From Chitinophagales bacterium (GTDB lineage: Bacteria > Bacteroidota > Bacteroidia > Chitinophagales > S012-47), in the NCBI GenBank assembly GCA_015487695.1, contig WFPF01000010.1, forward strand, positions 1 through 39,297: a stretch of DNA of 39,297 bases, read 5' to 3'. Shown piece by piece: positions 8,420 through 15,722 of this stretch. The translations under genes and the position numbers were made by a program. Position 1 is the first letter of the stretch; every line of letters begins with the position of its first letter. The notes beneath the pieces are model-generated. The model did not search any database. It had not been told where the DNA came from and was given only the letters and a program-made list of their open reading frames with translations.

Positions 8420-8817
8420 CACCCTTCCGGATTCCGTAGAATCCCTGGGGTTGCAAGAAAGTTTTAAAACATTCTGCGTCACCTGGCAATTCAGGTGCCA
8501 TCGTTGCGATGAATTAACCATGGAGCGAACTCCGTGGTTTGATGGCGAAGATTTTGTGACCGAAGTCATTTCAGCTTCTCCCGAAGGATCCGCCTTTCTC
8601 TTTACCATCTGTGAGGTAAATTCTTCTGCTGCCCGAAGACAGCGCGAGAGTTGATTTTCCATGCAGGTTGATTCCCGTTTCATCCTGCCCCGTTAAGGGC
8701 AAGACTTTGGATAAATCAATTTCTCAAAGAACTTCCTCGCTTCACCACAAGATGGGGTTTTGCAACCGGCATCCTGTTTCCCTCTCTTGCTATATCAAAT
8801 GTCTAATTATCCTGCAT
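8382..8817 (-). ncRNA. Unidentified highly structured RNA, about 430 nt
   Basis: Between scpB and 8991 there is no convincing protein gene. The minus strand can fold into a dense series of hairpins. In plus coordinates, the closing arms are 8687-8690/8697-8700 or 8663-8667/8684-8688, 8628-8633/8638-8643, 8601-8606/8615-8620, 8557-8560/8565-8568, 8518-8525/8530-8537 nested inside 8497-8502/8541-8546, 8480-8485/8492-8497, and 8429-8434/8439-8444. Read on the minus strand, three loops are UUCG and one is UACG, the stable RNA tetraloops; on the plus strand they would be CGAA and CGTA, so the minus strand is the likely transcript. It ends in an intrinsic terminator (8382-8419) and has a promoter-like element at 8824-8853. 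I found none of the signatures of tmRNA (GGGGCUG start, CCA end, tag frame) or RNase P RNA (GAGGAAAGUCC). The exact 5' end is inferred from the promoter. Confidence 0.6.
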
Positions 8818-8823
8818 TTTAGC

Positions 8824-8853
8824 CAAATATTTTTCATTGGAAATACAAACAAA
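8824..8853 (-). promoter_or_regulatory. Promoter-like element for the minus-strand RNA
   Basis: On the minus strand AATATTTG (8831-8824) matches TAnnTTTG in seven of eight positions, with TTTG (8853-8850) 18 bases upstream as the -33 element. Transcription would begin near 8817. Confidence 0.45.
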
Positions 8854-8940
8854 ATATGAACAGCAATTCACATACTTATCCACGGGGTTTTCAACGAAAA
8901 AGAAGGCGGCTATGTGTAAAAGCCCCGGATTTTGCAATAT

Positions 8941-8971
8941 TTCGCATGCAAATTGAAACTACGTAGCTTTG
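8941..8971 (+). promoter_or_regulatory. Bacteroidota-type promoter of the C1 peptidase gene
   Basis: TAGCTTTG at 8964-8971 fits the -7 consensus exactly, and TTCG at 8941-8944 is 19 bases upstream (three of four for TTTG). The ATG at 8991 is 19 bases downstream, which implies a very short leader. Confidence 0.6.
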
Positions 8972-8990
8972 TTTCACTAATTTGATGACT

Positions 8991-10109
8991 ATGAAAATTT
9001 ACTTTCTCACAATTATTTACCTCGGATTTTCCCTTTTTTCGAAAATTCAGGCACAAAATTTACCTTCCGGAGCTGCCTTTGATTTTAAAATCAGCATCGA
9101 AAACGGAGCGACCAGCGTAAAGAACCAGGAAAGAAGTGGTACCTGCTGGAGTTTTTCTACGGTTTCTTTCCTCGAGTCAGAGATGATACGCACAGGGGGC
9201 AAGGCCATCGACCTTTCTGAGTTGTTCATTGTAAATGGTATTTACCGTGATAAAGCGGAGAATTACATATTGAGGCAGGGCGATGCCGGCTTCAGTGAGG
9301 GCGCACTGTCGCATGATGTAATCAATGGCTACAAAAAGTATGGTATCGTTCCGCAGGATGTGTACAGCGGATTGCCTTCCGGCAGCGAGACCATTGATCA
9401 CAGCGAGCTGGTGGCTGCCATCGGAGGCATGCTGGACGGTATCTTAAAAAACAAAGGGGGAGTGTACTGGCGGGATGCAACGGAAGCACTGCTCGATGTA
9501 TATATGGGGCCAGTCCCTGCCACGTTTAATTATGAAGGAAAGGAATATACAGCAAAGAGCTTTGCAGAAAAAGTAGTTCGGCTCCGGCCCGGGGACTACA
9601 TTGAAATATCGTCCTTTACCCATGTGCCGCTTTACGAATCTTTTGTACTGGAAGTCCCCGACAATTTTTCGAGTGGCAGATATTTTAATGTGAAGCTCGA
9701 TGAAATGGTGGAGACGGTTAGGCAGGCCCTTGCGAAAGGCTATACGGTTGTTTGGGATTGTGATGTGAGTGAAAAAGGATTTAACCCGCGGGAGGGATAT
9801 GCCATTATTCCCGATCCGGCCGGGGGCAGCAGAAACGGTCTTCCTGTCGAAATGAATGTGACACCCGCCATGCGTCAGGCAGCCTATGAGCGTTTTGAAA
9901 CCACGGATGATCATCTGATGCACATTATCGGGATGGCCAAGGACAAAAACGGCAATGAGTATTTTATAGTGAAGAATTCCTGGGGCGAAGTAGGTCCCTT
10001 TGAAGGATACCTCTATGCCTCCATCCCTTATTTCAAGATGAAAACCCTCGGCATTATGCTTCATAAGGATGCCGTACCGGAATCCATAGCCGGCAAATTA
10101 TTTAAGTAA
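8991..10109 (+). CDS. Secreted C1-type (bleomycin hydrolase/aminopeptidase C-like) cysteine peptidase
   Basis: The 372-residue protein starts with a signal peptide (MKIYFLTIIYLGFSLFSKIQAQ), so it acts in the periplasm or outside. The papain-fold active site is complete: the oxyanion Gln and catalytic Cys in VKNQERSGTCWSFS (Cys about 52), the His in DDHLMHIIG (about 308) and the Asn in IVKNSWG (about 329). The order and the HLM motif fit the C1B (bleomycin hydrolase, PepC) group, which are usually cytosolic, so the signal peptide marks it as one of the exported Bacteroidota versions. In-frame starts exist at TTG 8982 and ATG 8985. I prefer ATG 8991 because the signal peptide begins there and the promoter lies so close. 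A DUF2911 lipoprotein gene follows after 12 bases, probably in the same transcript. Confidence 0.88.
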   Translation: MKIYFLTIIYLGFSLFSKIQAQNLPSGAAFDFKISIENGATSVKNQERSGTCWSFSTVSFLESEMIRTGGKAIDLSELFIVNGIYRDKAENYILRQGDAGFSEGALSHDVINGYKKYGIVPQDVYSGLPSGSETIDHSELVAAIGGMLDGILKNKGGVYWRDATEALLDVYMGPVPATFNYEGKEYTAKSFAEKVVRLRPGDYIEISSFTHVPLYESFVLEVPDNFSSGRYFNVKLDEMVETVRQALAKGYTVVWDCDVSEKGFNPREGYAIIPDPAGGSRNGLPVEMNVTPAMRQAAYERFETTDDHLMHIIGMAKDKNGNEYFIVKNSWGEVGPFEGYLYASIPYFKMKTLGIMLHKDAVPESIAGKLFK

Positions 10110-10121
10110 AAGATTCTGATC

Positions 10122-10724
10122 ATGAAAACTCAAATTGCATTTCTCATAGCTTTTGCCTTCCTTCTCGGCTCGATGGGCTGCGGAAAAGAGCAATCAAAAG
10201 ACGAAGCGGGCACGGGTCAGAGTGCCGCTGTAGTAAATGACAGCACAACAGCGGATAAGTCGCAGGAGCGGCTCAGCCCACCCGATACGAGCATTCTGCA
10301 GATAGATGACTGGAATCTAAAAATCAGCTACAGTGCCCCCTCGGTTCGCGGACGAAAGATATGGGGAGACTTGGTGCCCTATGAAAAAGTATGGCGAACC
10401 GGAGCCAATGAAGCGACCGTATTTTACTCAAGCAAGACCCTTATCATAGAAGGGGACACGCTTCCTGCAGGACGCTATTCCTTCTTCACGATTCCGGGTG
10501 AGAATGAATGGACCCTCATTTTTAACAAAGAATGGAATCAGTGGGGTGCGTATGAATATGACGAAGAGAAAGATGCGCTTCGGGTCAAAACCACTCCTGA
10601 AAAAGCCGACACGATGAATGAAGTGCTCCGTTTCGAATTGCTCGAAGGTGATTCCTCAACGGCTGTGATGCACTTTTACTGGGAGAAACTCCACCTGGCC
10701 GTTCCGCTAAGAGAAGCAGAGTAG
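10122..10724 (+). CDS. DUF2911 domain lipoprotein
   Basis: The 200-residue product has a lipoprotein signal peptide with lipobox LGSMGC (Cys20), then a Ser/Thr/Asp-rich linker of about 45 residues, then a DUF2911 domain. The domain is recognised by LKISYSAPSVRGRKIWGDLV, YEKVWRTGANEATVFYS and LPAGRYSFFTIPGENEWTLIFNK. The biochemical role of this family is unknown to me. Many members are exported or lipid-anchored Bacteroidota proteins. It follows the C1 peptidase by 12 bases, so co-expression is likely. Its stop codon lies only 3 bases from the 3' end of the convergent thioredoxin-domain gene. Confidence 0.85.
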   Translation: MKTQIAFLIAFAFLLGSMGCGKEQSKDEAGTGQSAAVVNDSTTADKSQERLSPPDTSILQIDDWNLKISYSAPSVRGRKIWGDLVPYEKVWRTGANEATVFYSSKTLIIEGDTLPAGRYSFFTIPGENEWTLIFNKEWNQWGAYEYDEEKDALRVKTTPEKADTMNEVLRFELLEGDSSTAVMHFYWEKLHLAVPLREAE

Positions 10725-10727
10725 CCA

Positions 10728-11903
10728 TTAATTTTCATATTCTTCCATCAGCTTCTCTGTACTCGAATAGTCTTCTCCCGACTTTTTTGCGGTTCGGATG
10801 GCTTCCAGGGCCATCCCATGCGCTTTTTCTGTATGACCGGTTTTGTAAAGGAGCGCGGCATAGGTGTCGAGTATTGAGTATTCTTTGCTGAGTTCCACTG
10901 CCTTTGCGGCCCATGCCAGCCCTTTCTCGAGCACTTCCTTATTCTCAGCATCCACCGATTCGTACAAGGTCCAGGCCACACTGTTCAGGAAACCGGCATC
11001 TTCTCCGCGTCCCCCTTCAATCAGGATATCCACCGATTTTGCAAAATTATTCCAATCCGACAGTGCCTTGTAATAATACATGTCACTTAGTGCAAGTATC
11101 TTGTCGAGATCCTGAACAGGCTCCGTGGCGAGGTGCTCACGGGCTTCCAGATAAGCATCTTTCCCTTCACGAAGTTTGCCGAACATATACTTTCTCAGGG
11201 CCTGGCTGATGCCGGTCTGAATCTTCTCTCCGTTTTCTTCATCCAGGGTGCTTTGTTCCTTCAGCATAACTGCAAAGAGCTCACTGCCGTAAACCGGAGG
11301 GTAGTCTCTGATTAAATCAGACCACCGGACAAGATTTTCCGGAGAAGCATCAATTGAGGCATAAACAGTTTGCAATGCTTCATCCGTAGGAATACATGAT
11401 TCATCCAGTGTTTTTACATATTGAAGGACCTCCCGGGGATCGTCTTTTGGGCTCTTCTCAAATTTTTCGGTAATAAATGTGTAGGTGCTGTCCTCTGTAA
11501 GGGCATTTCGGACCTTAGCCAGAAATTTTTCTTTGGGCATGGAACCGCAAAAACGGTGAACCAGCTCGCCTTTGGAATTGACAAAAATATAAGTGGGATA
11601 AGCCTTTACCATGTATTTCTCCTGCAAGTCGGGGCCTTCGCCTTTTTCCATATCAATTTTGGCATTGATAAAATGTTCGTTCATGTAGGCTCCTACCTCG
11701 GGATCGGTGAAAACATTGGCAGCCATCCATTTACAGGGTCCGCACCATTCGGCATAGGCATCCAGAAAAATAAGCTTATTCTCTTTGCCGGCTTCTTGGA
11801 GGAGGCTGTTCCAGTCGCTGTGATTAAAGAGAATTCCATCGGATTGGGCGAAAGTTGAGCCGGAAAGCAACATTATAAAAAGAGCAGCGTAAAGACGATT
11901 CAT
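10728..11903 (-). CDS. Exported thioredoxin-domain protein with helical C-terminal region
   Basis: The 391-residue product has a signal peptide ending near STFAQ, a thioredoxin fold with the active site AEWCGPCKWM (Cys54 and Cys57) and the cis-Pro region VKAYPTYIFVNSKGE (about 98-112), and then about 240 residues of Ala/Glu/Leu-rich helices that look like TPR-type repeats (for example LEKGLAWAAKAVELSKEYS and LLYKTGHTEKAHGMALEAI near the end). The CGPC motif predicts a disulfide oxidoreductase working in the envelope; the helical part may bind partners. The thioredoxin part resembles the DsbD-gamma/Thioredoxin_7 type. It is transcribed alone, converging on the DUF2911 gene. Confidence 0.85.
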   Translation of the reverse strand: MNRLYAALFIMLLSGSTFAQSDGILFNHSDWNSLLQEAGKENKLIFLDAYAEWCGPCKWMAANVFTDPEVGAYMNEHFINAKIDMEKGEGPDLQEKYMVKAYPTYIFVNSKGELVHRFCGSMPKEKFLAKVRNALTEDSTYTFITEKFEKSPKDDPREVLQYVKTLDESCIPTDEALQTVYASIDASPENLVRWSDLIRDYPPVYGSELFAVMLKEQSTLDEENGEKIQTGISQALRKYMFGKLREGKDAYLEAREHLATEPVQDLDKILALSDMYYYKALSDWNNFAKSVDILIEGGRGEDAGFLNSVAWTLYESVDAENKEVLEKGLAWAAKAVELSKEYSILDTYAALLYKTGHTEKAHGMALEAIRTAKKSGEDYSSTEKLMEEYEN

Positions 11904-12004
11904 TTTGAGCTTGATTTCATTAAAAATAAGGGTTGACAGTGCGCGTTATATCCCATTAATTTGAAGGCCTTGGATGCAAAGCATTACAATACAATGGATT
12001 TTAG

Positions 12005-12026
12005 CCCAAATTATTATAATTTTGGG
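12005..12026 (+). promoter_or_regulatory. Promoter-like -7 element inside an inverted repeat upstream of the primary sigma gene
   Basis: TAATTTTG at 12017-12024 fits TAnnTTTG. It lies within an inverted repeat with arms CCCAAA (12005-12010) and TTTGGG (12021-12026). The -33 region is weak, and the start codon is 122 bases away, which would give a long leader compared with other genes here. Confidence 0.4.
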
Positions 12027-12146
12027 AACTTCCAGGAAAAAATCTCGTTTTAGAGAGCGTTATCCGCCCCAAGCCCTGTCACCCCATGCAGTCCGCAATG
12101 AAAAAAGCAAGACATAAAATATTATCATTAATAAAAGGAGAAGTGA

Positions 12147-13016
12147 ATGCGACAGCTTAAAATTTCCAAATCGATTACCAACCGGGAATCCCAATCAATT
12201 GAAAAGTACCTGCAGGAAATCGGTAAAGTAGATCTGATCACAGCCGAAGAAGAAGTAGAGCTGGCCAAGCGGATCAAACAAGGAGATCAGGAAGCACTGG
12301 AAAAACTGGTAAAGGCCAACCTCAGATTCGTGGTATCGGTGGCCAAACAATATCAAAACAGCAGTCTGTCACTGAATGACCTGATCAACGAAGGCAACGT
12401 GGGGCTGGTAAAAGCAGCACAAAAATTTGATGAAACCAAGGGTTTCAAATTCATATCTTATGCGGTTTGGTGGATACGTCAATCCATCATGCAGGCACTT
12501 GCCGAGCAATCAAGATTGGTAAGGCTGCCTTTAAATAAGGTAGGGTCTCTCTCGAAGATCAATCAGGCCTTTGCCGAGCTGGAGCAGAAATATGAGCGTG
12601 AGCCGACACCTGAAGAGCTGGCAGAAGCGCTTGAGCTGGGAGCCGAGGAAATCGAAACAACCATGCGTGTTTCTTCGCGCCCGGTTTCAGTAGATGCACC
12701 CTTTCAGGAAGGAGAGTCCAACTCGCTGCTTGATGTGCTTGAAGACGGAAATGCCCGCAATACGGATGAATCCATGGTCTACAGCCACTCTTTGAGTGTC
12801 GAAACGGAAAGATCCCTCTCTACACTTACCGAAAGAGAACGGGATGTGATCAAATTATTTTTCGGAATCGGAGTGGCTTACCCGATGTCGCTTGAAGATA
12901 TTGGCGAAAAATTCGGACTGACCCGCGAACGGGTACGGCAGATTAAAGACAAAGCCATCGAAAAACTGAGGTCTACATCAAGGAGCAAAGGACTCAAATC
13001 CTATTTGGCTCATTGA
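12147..13016 (+). CDS. rpoD: Primary RNA polymerase sigma factor (Bacteroidota RpoD/SigA)
   Basis: The 289-residue protein directs RNA polymerase to housekeeping promoters. It has region 1.2 ([20 protein letters not shown]), region 2 with [32 protein letters not shown] and the DNA-melting part [17 protein letters not shown] (to about residue 123), region 3, and region 4 with the helix-turn-helix [22 protein letters not shown]. It lacks the large region 1.1 and the non-conserved insert of the Escherichia coli protein; this compact form of about 287 residues is the primary sigma of Bacteroidota and recognises TTTG and TAnnTTTG, the elements found in this window. An AAAGGAGAAG sequence lies 4 bases before the ATG. 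It is followed by a terminator, so it is a single-gene unit. Confidence 0.95.
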   Translation: MRQLKISKSITNRESQSIEKYLQEIGKVDLITAEEEVELAKRIKQGDQEALEKLVKANLRFVVSVAKQYQNSSLSLNDLINEGNVGLVKAAQKFDETKGFKFISYAVWWIRQSIMQALAEQSRLVRLPLNKVGSLSKINQAFAELEQKYEREPTPEELAEALELGAEEIETTMRVSSRPVSVDAPFQEGESNSLLDVLEDGNARNTDESMVYSHSLSVETERSLSTLTERERDVIKLFFGIGVAYPMSLEDIGEKFGLTRERVRQIKDKAIEKLRSTSRSKGLKSYLAH

Positions 13017-13034
13017 TCCTTTAATAGTTATTTT

Positions 13035-13060
13035 AAACCGGCCTTGTGCCGGTTTTTTTT
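13035..13060 (+). terminator. Rho-independent terminator of the sigma factor gene
   Basis: AAACCGGC (13035-13042), loop CTTGT, GCCGGTTT (13048-13055), followed by T to 13060. Confidence 0.88.
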
Positions 13061-13087
13061 ATTTTCATCGCCCAAAGAAAGACAAGA

Positions 13088-13987
13088 ATGAAAATCAGGA
13101 AAGAGCGAATTTATTCGGCTCCATTTGCACTCTTTGAAAAGGAGCCCGAGGGAAAAGGTTACCTCTTGGAAGAGCGGGAATATGACGGGCTGGGCCATTT
13201 GATAAAAATGACCCGCTACTTTGAAGACGGAAACCTGGACGAGCGTGCCGAATACGAATATGATGAGAAAGGACGTCTGGTCGAAGAGCGGGTTCGATAT
13301 GCACTGAGCGACAGCAGCGACAAACGCTGCTTTATATATGATGATGAAAAGAACCTGGAAACAGAGATATATTATTATGGTGACGAGGAGGGTGAAAAAA
13401 CGCTTACGCTGAAGAACGAGGATGGTGATATACTTGAAATCAGAAGACTTGACGATATGGGAATGCTGATCAACCGCGAAGTTTTTGAATATTTTGCGCC
13501 CGGTAAAAAGAGCTACGAGGCTGAATTTACGGGGGAGGGTGTAAAACTCAAGGAAGTCATCACACGCTATGATGAGAACGGAAAAGAAATCAGCCAGGAA
13601 GTGTGGTCGGCCGAGGAGGTAGAGATCAATCAGCGGGTGGAGATTGTGCATGAAGCGCAAAAAGAAATAGCCAAAGCATTCGATCAGGAAGGTGAATTGC
13701 TCTACACACGCATAAGGGTGTTTGACGAAAAGGGCAATCTGACAGAATTCACACATACGGATGCCAATGAAGGCGGAGAAACCATCCAAACGGTGGAGTA
13801 TGATAATGAGGGACACCCGCTTCTTGTAGAGTGGAGAAGCGGCAGTGGCAATCTGATGCGAAAGCAAAAATCAGAATACAACGAATCGGGCCATCTCGTC
13901 AAGGAGTTCTATTTTGACCTGAACCCTCTGACCGGGCAACAGACCCACCAGATCACCCTTCACGAGTACGAATATTTTGAAGAGTAG
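13088..13987 (+). CDS. YD-repeat (RHS-like) acidic protein, function unknown
   Basis: The 299-residue protein is strongly acidic and made of short repeats of the YD type: EYEYDEKGRLVEE, TRYDENGKEISQE, RVFDEKGNLTEF, VEYDNEGHPLLVE and SEYNESGHLVKEF, spaced about 20-40 residues apart. Such repeats build beta-strand spirals in RHS proteins. It has no signal peptide, no RHS core ending and no toxin tip, so it is not a standard RHS effector and may be cytosolic. The open frame reaches back to GTG 13046, but that lies inside the sigma-factor terminator; ATG 13088 is the sensible start. It lies between two terminators and so is a single-gene unit. I do not know a function. Confidence 0.75.
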   Translation: MKIRKERIYSAPFALFEKEPEGKGYLLEEREYDGLGHLIKMTRYFEDGNLDERAEYEYDEKGRLVEERVRYALSDSSDKRCFIYDDEKNLETEIYYYGDEEGEKTLTLKNEDGDILEIRRLDDMGMLINREVFEYFAPGKKSYEAEFTGEGVKLKEVITRYDENGKEISQEVWSAEEVEINQRVEIVHEAQKEIAKAFDQEGELLYTRIRVFDEKGNLTEFTHTDANEGGETIQTVEYDNEGHPLLVEWRSGSGNLMRKQKSEYNESGHLVKEFYFDLNPLTGQQTHQITLHEYEYFEE

Positions 13988-13988
13988 A

Positions 13989-14024
13989 GCCGGCAATAGC
14001 AGCATCATGCTGGCGTTTTTCTTT
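13989..14024 (+). terminator. Probable terminator after the YD-repeat gene
   Basis: GCCGGCA (13989-13995) pairs with TGCTGGC (14008-14014) with one G-T pair, followed by GTTTTTCTTT. Confidence 0.6.
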
Positions 14025-14042
14025 CCATGAGAAGCTATTTCA

Positions 14043-14050
14043 TAGCTTTG
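14043..14050 (+). promoter_or_regulatory. -7 element of the gldA operon promoter
   Basis: TAGCTTTG fits TAnnTTTG exactly and lies 17 bases before the gldA ATG. The -33 position, near 14020-14023, falls in the T run of the preceding terminator (TCTT), so it is a weak match. Confidence 0.55.
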
Positions 14051-14067
14051 CGATTGAATGAGCTCAT

Positions 14068-14988
14068 ATGTCGGTTAAGTTAGAAGGTGTTAGCAAATTG
14101 TATGACAGTCAGCGGGCGGTTGATGATATTTCATTTGAAATACAGCCGGGTGAGGTAGTTGGTTTTCTGGGCCCCAATGGGGCCGGGAAGTCTACGACCA
14201 TGAAAATCATAAGTTGCTATACCCCGCCAAGCGAGGGCAGGGCCACCGTAGATGGCTTCGATGTGATGAGAGAATCTATGAAAGTGCGCCAGCGGGTGGG
14301 ATACCTTCCTGAGAGCAATCCCCTTTATCCGGATATGTATGTGCGCGAGTTCCTTCATTTTGTAGCCGGGCTGCATCGCATTCCGCAGAAAAAAAGGAGG
14401 ATTGAAGAGATGATAGGCCTTACGGGCCTGAACGAAGAATCTACCAAAAAGATCGGGCAGCTCAGCAAAGGCTACCGGCAGCGGGTCGGCCTGGCCCAGG
14501 CTTTGATTCACGATCCCGATGTGCTCATTCTGGATGAACCTACCACAGGGCTTGACCCCAACCAGCTCGCAGAAATAAGAAAGCTGATCAAAGGCCTGGG
14601 AAAAACCAAAACCATCATATTGTCGACCCACATAATGCAGGAAGTACAGGCGATTTGTGACCGGGTGCTGATCATCAGCCGGGGGCGCATTGTGGCCGAT
14701 GCCCCCATTGAAGAATTGCAAGCACGGATGCAGGGCGGACAAATCGTGGAAATAGCCTTCCTGCGGCCCATGCCGCTGACGGCTCTTGAAGCCCTGGAAG
14801 AAGCGACAGAAGTTTTTGCAGAAGATGAGCGGGCCTTTCGTATTGGGGTGCGGCCCGGGAAGGAAATCAGGACGGCACTATTTGAACTGGCCGTGAGAAA
14901 CGAAAACCCCATCCTGCACATGAATCTGAAACAGCAGGGACTGGAAGAGGTTTTCAGAGCATTAACAAGCCAAAAGGATTCGAAGTGA
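14068..14988 (+). CDS. gldA: Gliding-motility-type ABC transporter ATP-binding protein GldA
   Basis: The 306-residue ATPase has the Walker A GPNGAGKST (35-43), the Q-loop region, a signature LSKGYRQRVGLAQAL, Walker B VLILDEPTTGLDP and the switch His in LSTHIMQEV. It lacks membrane segments and must work with permeases. The long C-terminal part and the overall sequence fit the GldA/NosF-like group of ABC-2 exporters. It overlaps gldF by 4 bases (GTGA), and gldF and gldG follow, so the three form one transporter. In Flavobacterium johnsoniae GldA, GldF and GldG are needed for gliding. Many non-gliding Bacteroidota also carry these genes, so motility is not proven here. Confidence 0.92.
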   Translation: MSVKLEGVSKLYDSQRAVDDISFEIQPGEVVGFLGPNGAGKSTTMKIISCYTPPSEGRATVDGFDVMRESMKVRQRVGYLPESNPLYPDMYVREFLHFVAGLHRIPQKKRRIEEMIGLTGLNEESTKKIGQLSKGYRQRVGLAQALIHDPDVLILDEPTTGLDPNQLAEIRKLIKGLGKTKTIILSTHIMQEVQAICDRVLIISRGRIVADAPIEELQARMQGGQIVEIAFLRPMPLTALEALEEATEVFAEDERAFRIGVRPGKEIRTALFELAVRNENPILHMNLKQQGLEEVFRALTSQKDSK

Positions 14989-15722
14989 ACAGCATTTTCA
15001 GAAAAGAAATCAATTTGTTTTTCAGCTCGGTGAGTGGTTATGTGGCCATTGCCGTCTTCCTCTCCGTGACGGCATTGTTTCTTTTTGTGTTTCCGGGCGA
15101 TCTCAACATCTTTTTATATGGATTTGCCACCCTCGATCCCTTTTTTGAGCTGGCACCGCTCGTCTTCCTTTTTCTTATTCCGGCTGTCACCATGCGCTCA
15201 ATAGCCGAAGAAAAAAGTCTTGGTACAATGGAAATTATTGTCACCAAGCCCGTGAGTGACTGGAAAATAGTAGGCGGGAAATACCTGGCATCTCTGGCAC
15301 TGCTCCTTTTTGCACTTATCCCGACCCTGGTCTATGCCCGGGTCATCTCGAGTCTGGCCGTTCCACAGGGAGCGGTCGACTGGGGTGGTATTGCCGGCTC
15401 CTATGTCGGCCTCTTTCTGGTGGCATCCTCTTTTGCTGCCATCGGAATTTTTGCCAGCACCCTTACTTCAAATCAGATCGTGGCATTCATTACCGCCCTC
15501 TTCTTTTGTTTTGCAGGCTTTTTTGCTTTTGATTTTATCAGCAAGATCAGTGTGTTTAGCGGCAATCTGGATTACCTCATCAGGCAGATCGGGATGAACG
15601 CACATTACCTCTCGGTTAGCAGGGGCGTGCTGGATCTCAGAGATGTGTTTTACTTTTTTAGTGTGAATGTTTTATTTCTTTCACTGGCCAAAACCGCCAT
15701 CGAAAGCAGGAAATGGAAATGA
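14985..15722 (+). CDS. gldF: Gliding-motility-type ABC transporter permease GldF
   Basis: The 245-residue membrane protein has about six hydrophobic helices and the ABC-2 permease features NSIFRKEINLFFSSVSGYVA at the start, PAVTMRSIAEEKSLGTMEII (about 65-84) and ALFFCFAGFFAFDFI later. It is the membrane part that pairs with GldA. The GTG start overlaps the gldA stop, and the next gene overlaps its end by 10 bases, showing tight translational coupling across the operon. Confidence 0.9.
   Translation: MNSIFRKEINLFFSSVSGYVAIAVFLSVTALFLFVFPGDLNIFLYGFATLDPFFELAPLVFLFLIPAVTMRSIAEEKSLGTMEIIVTKPVSDWKIVGGKYLASLALLLFALIPTLVYARVISSLAVPQGAVDWGGIAGSYVGLFLVASSFAAIGIFASTLTSNQIVAFITALFFCFAGFFAFDFISKISVFSGNLDYLIRQIGMNAHYLSVSRGVLDLRDVFYFFSVNVLFLSLAKTAIESRKWK

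Noticed and set aside
8324-8683. A 119-codon minus-strand open frame overlapping the end of scpB
   Set aside because: It runs through several strong hairpins and a terminator, has Ser/Arg-rich composition unlike neighbouring genes and no recognisable domain; the region is better explained as structured RNA.
8382-8817. tmRNA or RNase P RNA as identity of the structured RNA
   Set aside because: No tRNA-like GGGGCUG start, CCA-type end or tag frame for tmRNA; no GAGGAAAGUCC or the matching 3' conserved region of RNase P RNA.
8876-8884. TTATCCACG as a DnaA box and sign of a replication origin
   Set aside because: It is a single imperfect box with no cluster of others and no dnaA or origin-type AT-rich repeats nearby; dnaN lies 10 kb away and is not linked to it.
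13088-13987. RHS toxin or polymorphic toxin system
   Set aside because: No RHS core ending, toxin domain, secretion signal or immunity gene is present.
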